From contig NZ_MBSS01000013.1 of NCBI RefSeq assembly GCF_001695855.1, forward strand, positions 59,501 through 123,500: a DNA stretch of 64,000 nucleotides. The letters run 5' to 3'. Source of the DNA: Ensifer sp. LC163 (GTDB lineage Bacteria; Pseudomonadota; Alphaproteobacteria; Rhizobiales; Rhizobiaceae). This document shows positions 62,185 to 64,000 of the stretch, piece after piece. The translations under genes were made by a program, and so were the position numbers. The notes beneath the pieces are model-generated. The model was not told where the DNA came from, did no database searches, and was given only the letters and a program-made list of their open reading frames with translations. The stretch's first letter is position 1, and each line of letters starts with the position of its first letter.

Positions 62185-63180
62185 GTGCTGATTTCTCAGA
62201 TCAGGAACGAAGACGGATCGACAACGGTCGCGGTGCGCGCGCCGGGTGAAGCGGCCCGTGCGGTCAACGGCGCGATGAGCGTCTATGCGCTGGCGCTGGA
62301 AGCGGCCAATGCCGGGCGCAGCCTCAGGGACACGATCGAGGCCAAGGGTCTTGGTGCGGCGGTCGATCTCGAAAAGGCCTATGCCGAAGGCCGTCTCCTG
62401 CCGCCGATCACCCATCCCGATCCGGCGCACCTGCATCTGACCGGAACCGGGCTGACGCATCTGGGCTCTGCCGCAACCCGCGACGCCATGCACAAGAAGA
62501 CCACCGAGGCGGCAGAGGAGACGCTGACCGACTCGATGAGGATGTTCCGCATGGGGCTCGAAGGCGGCAAACCGCAGCCAGGTGAAACCGGCGTGCAGCC
62601 GGAATGGTTCTACAAGGGCAACGGCACCTCGGCTGTGGCGCCCGGTTCGGCGCTCGTCTCTCCGGCCTTTGCCGAAGACGGCGGCGAGGAGCCGGAGATG
62701 GCCGGCATCTATGTCATTTCCGACAAGGGTGTGCCGTTCCGCATCGGCTTTGCCGTTGCCAACGAGTTTTCCGACCACAAGACCGAGCGGGTCAACTATC
62801 TCTGGCTAGCTCACTCGAAGCTGCGCCAGGCGAGCTTTGGACCGGAAATCCGTGTTGGTGCAGCGCCTGAGGACATCAGAGGCACCTCGCGCATTCTGCG
62901 TGGCGGCAAGGTCCTTTGGGAAAAGCCGTTCCTGTCGGGCGAAGCCAACATGTCGCACAGCTTTGCCAACCTCGAACACCACCACTTCAAATACGGCCTG
63001 TTTCGCCAGCCGGGCGACGTCCACGTGCACATGTTCGGCACGGCGACGCTGTCCTTCGGCGACGGCATTCGCACGGAAGCGGGAGATGTCTTCGAGATCG
63101 AGGCAGCCGAGTTCGGCCTTCCCTTGCGCAACCCGCTCGCAATCGCCGCCGACGAACCGGTCGCCGTACATCAGCTCTGA
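62185..63180 (+). CDS. gguC: GguC / AraD1-family (fumarylacetoacetase-fold) protein
   Basis: 331 residues, GTG start at 62185 supported by AAGGAAGGACAGG a few bases upstream (the much longer open frame from 62080 has no such site). Blocks LHLTGTGLTHLGSAATRD, GNGTSAVAPGSAL, IGFAVANEFSDH, GTSRILRGGK and EHHHFKYGLFRQPGDVHVHMFGTA match the AraD1/GguC group, predicted to dehydrate 2-keto-3-deoxy-L-arabonate. It links the transporter to the following semialdehyde dehydrogenase. Confidence 0.85.
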   Translation: MLISQIRNEDGSTTVAVRAPGEAARAVNGAMSVYALALEAANAGRSLRDTIEAKGLGAAVDLEKAYAEGRLLPPITHPDPAHLHLTGTGLTHLGSAATRDAMHKKTTEAAEETLTDSMRMFRMGLEGGKPQPGETGVQPEWFYKGNGTSAVAPGSALVSPAFAEDGGEEPEMAGIYVISDKGVPFRIGFAVANEFSDHKTERVNYLWLAHSKLRQASFGPEIRVGAAPEDIRGTSRILRGGKVLWEKPFLSGEANMSHSFANLEHHHFKYGLFRQPGDVHVHMFGTATLSFGDGIRTEAGDVFEIEAAEFGLPLRNPLAIAADEPVAVHQL

Positions 63181-63253
63181 TATATCTGGTATGCCAGCGG
63201 CAGGCCGCGCACAATGGCTACCAGCGAAAAGAAGATGAAGGAGGCCGAGGCCC

Positions 63254-64000
63254 ATGACATTGCACCAGAACCTGATTGCCGGCGAGTGGGTTGGCGGTGA
63301 TGGCGTTGCCAATATCAATCCGTCCGACACCAACGACGTGATCGGGGACTATGCCCGCGCCTCGGCCGAGGATGCGAAGGCGGCGATCGCCGCCGCCAAG
63401 GCGGCGTTTCCGGCCTGGTCGCGCTCCGGCATCCTCGAACGCCACGCCATCCTGCGAAAGACCGCCGACGAGATCCTGGCGCGCAAGGACGAACTCGGGC
63501 GGCTGTTGTCGCGCGAGGAAGGCAAGACGCTGGCCGAAGGCATCGGCGAGACGGTGCGCGCCGGCCAGATCTTCGACTTCTTCGCCGGCGAGACACTGCG
63601 ACTGGCCGGCGAGGTCATTCCCTCGGTGCGGCCCAACATCGGCGTCGAGATCAGCCGCGAGCCGGTCGGCGTCGTCGGCATCATCACGCCGTGGAACTTT
63701 CCGATCGCCATTCCCGCCTGGAAGATCGCGCCGGCGTTGGCTTACGGCAACACCATCGTCTTCAAGCCGGCCGAACTGGTGCCCGGCTGCTCATGGGCGA
63801 CCGTCGACATTCTCATGCGCGCCGGCCTGCCGAGGGGCGTGTTGAACCTGGTGATGGGCAAGGGCTCCATCGTCGGCCAGACGATGCTCGACAGCCCCGA
63901 CATCCAGGCGATCACCTTTACCGGCTCGACCGGCACCGGCAAACGCGTGGCGCTGGCCTCGGTCGAGCACAATCGCAAGTACCAGCTGGAGATGGGCGGC
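63254..64000 (+). CDS. Alpha-ketoglutaric semialdehyde dehydrogenase, partial
   Basis: First 249 residues of an aldehyde dehydrogenase cut by the window end. [38 protein letters not shown] (here by [20 protein letters not shown]) and [14 protein letters not shown] cofactor motifs are clear; the catalytic Cys lies beyond. After GguC it fits oxidation of 2-ketoglutarate semialdehyde, the last step of arabinose (or similar) breakdown to 2-oxoglutarate. Confidence 0.85.
   Translation, partial: MTLHQNLIAGEWVGGDGVANINPSDTNDVIGDYARASAEDAKAAIAAAKAAFPAWSRSGILERHAILRKTADEILARKDELGRLLSREEGKTLAEGIGETVRAGQIFDFFAGETLRLAGEVIPSVRPNIGVEISREPVGVVGIITPWNFPIAIPAWKIAPALAYGNTIVFKPAELVPGCSWATVDILMRAGLPRGVLNLVMGKGSIVGQTMLDSPDIQAITFTGSTGTGKRVALASVEHNRKYQLEMGG

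Noticed and set aside
60784..62778. Long antisense frame opposite gguB and gguC
   Set aside because: Shadow of membrane-protein and GguC genes; no recognisable protein features.

Overview
The window reads as a high-GC alphaproteobacterial chromosome of the family Rhizobiaceae, most likely genus Sinorhizobium/Ensifer. The basis is gene content and order: smoFGK-smoS-mtlK next to phyR/nepR/ecfG with an HWE kinase, then hemP-hmuSTUV, a dipeptidase with dppABCDF, tRNA-Arg(CCG), idhA and gbpR-chvE-gguABC. Species cannot be fixed from sequence alone. From memory, the left half resembles the S. meliloti chromosome, while tRNA-Arg(CCG) and the idhA/chvE block sit on pSymB in S. meliloti. Their presence on one contig fits a relative with the ancestral, single-replicon arrangement.

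Layout. 1-7.4 kb: polyol (sorbitol/mannitol) uptake and catabolism operon (two permeases, ATPase, sorbitol dehydrogenase, mannitol dehydrogenase, HAD phosphatase, FGGY kinase). 7.4-11.1 kb: general stress response module. A candidate EcfG-driven small RNA with three C-rich loops lies beside phyR; divergent EcfG promoters serve phyR and nepR-ecfG; an HWE sensor kinase follows. 11-12 kb: two small envelope proteins. 12-19.2 kb: heme/iron module. hemP-hmuSTUV reads left and an exported protein plus tonB read right from a shared TGA-N9-TCA iron operator. A second such operator precedes a DUF2325 gene, an 89-residue protein and hmuQ. 19.2-25.4 kb: DUF423, truncated hemoglobin, TetR/SMR efflux pair, thuA/thuB-like pair with a LacI regulator and operator, and a lipoprotein-like hydrolase. 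25.6-32 kb: dipeptidase plus complete dipeptide ABC transporter.

32.1-40.4 kb is a variable surface-polysaccharide island: four glycosyltransferases (GT-A type, GT25, GT11, GT10), an FkbM methyltransferase, and an operon gmd-colC-colD predicted to make GDP-L-colitose (3,6-dideoxy-L-xylo-hexose). ColD is identified by the replacement of the PLP lysine by histidine at position 188. 40.8-44.4 kb: adenylate cyclase with TPR-like tail, and an SDR/AraC pair. 44.4-46.2 kb: lower-GC orphan genes beside tRNA-Arg(CCG). 46.7-52 kb: xylose-type ABC transporter xylFHG with a divergent ROK repressor and two near-identical palindromic operators. 52-54.5 kb: MHYT-PAS-GGDEF-EAL c-di-GMP protein. 54.6-64 kb: inositol dehydrogenase, two small genes, a 27-bp tandem repeat, and gbpR/chvE-gguABC followed by a truncated semialdehyde dehydrogenase (sugar sensing, uptake and arabinose-type oxidation).

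Strongest leads: the EcfG-linked sRNA, the colitose operon with GT10/GT11 enzymes, the iron-operator DUF2325-hmuQ operon, and the orphan coiled-coil membrane gene next to the tRNA. Gene calls rest on protein motifs and recalled family features; no database search was possible.
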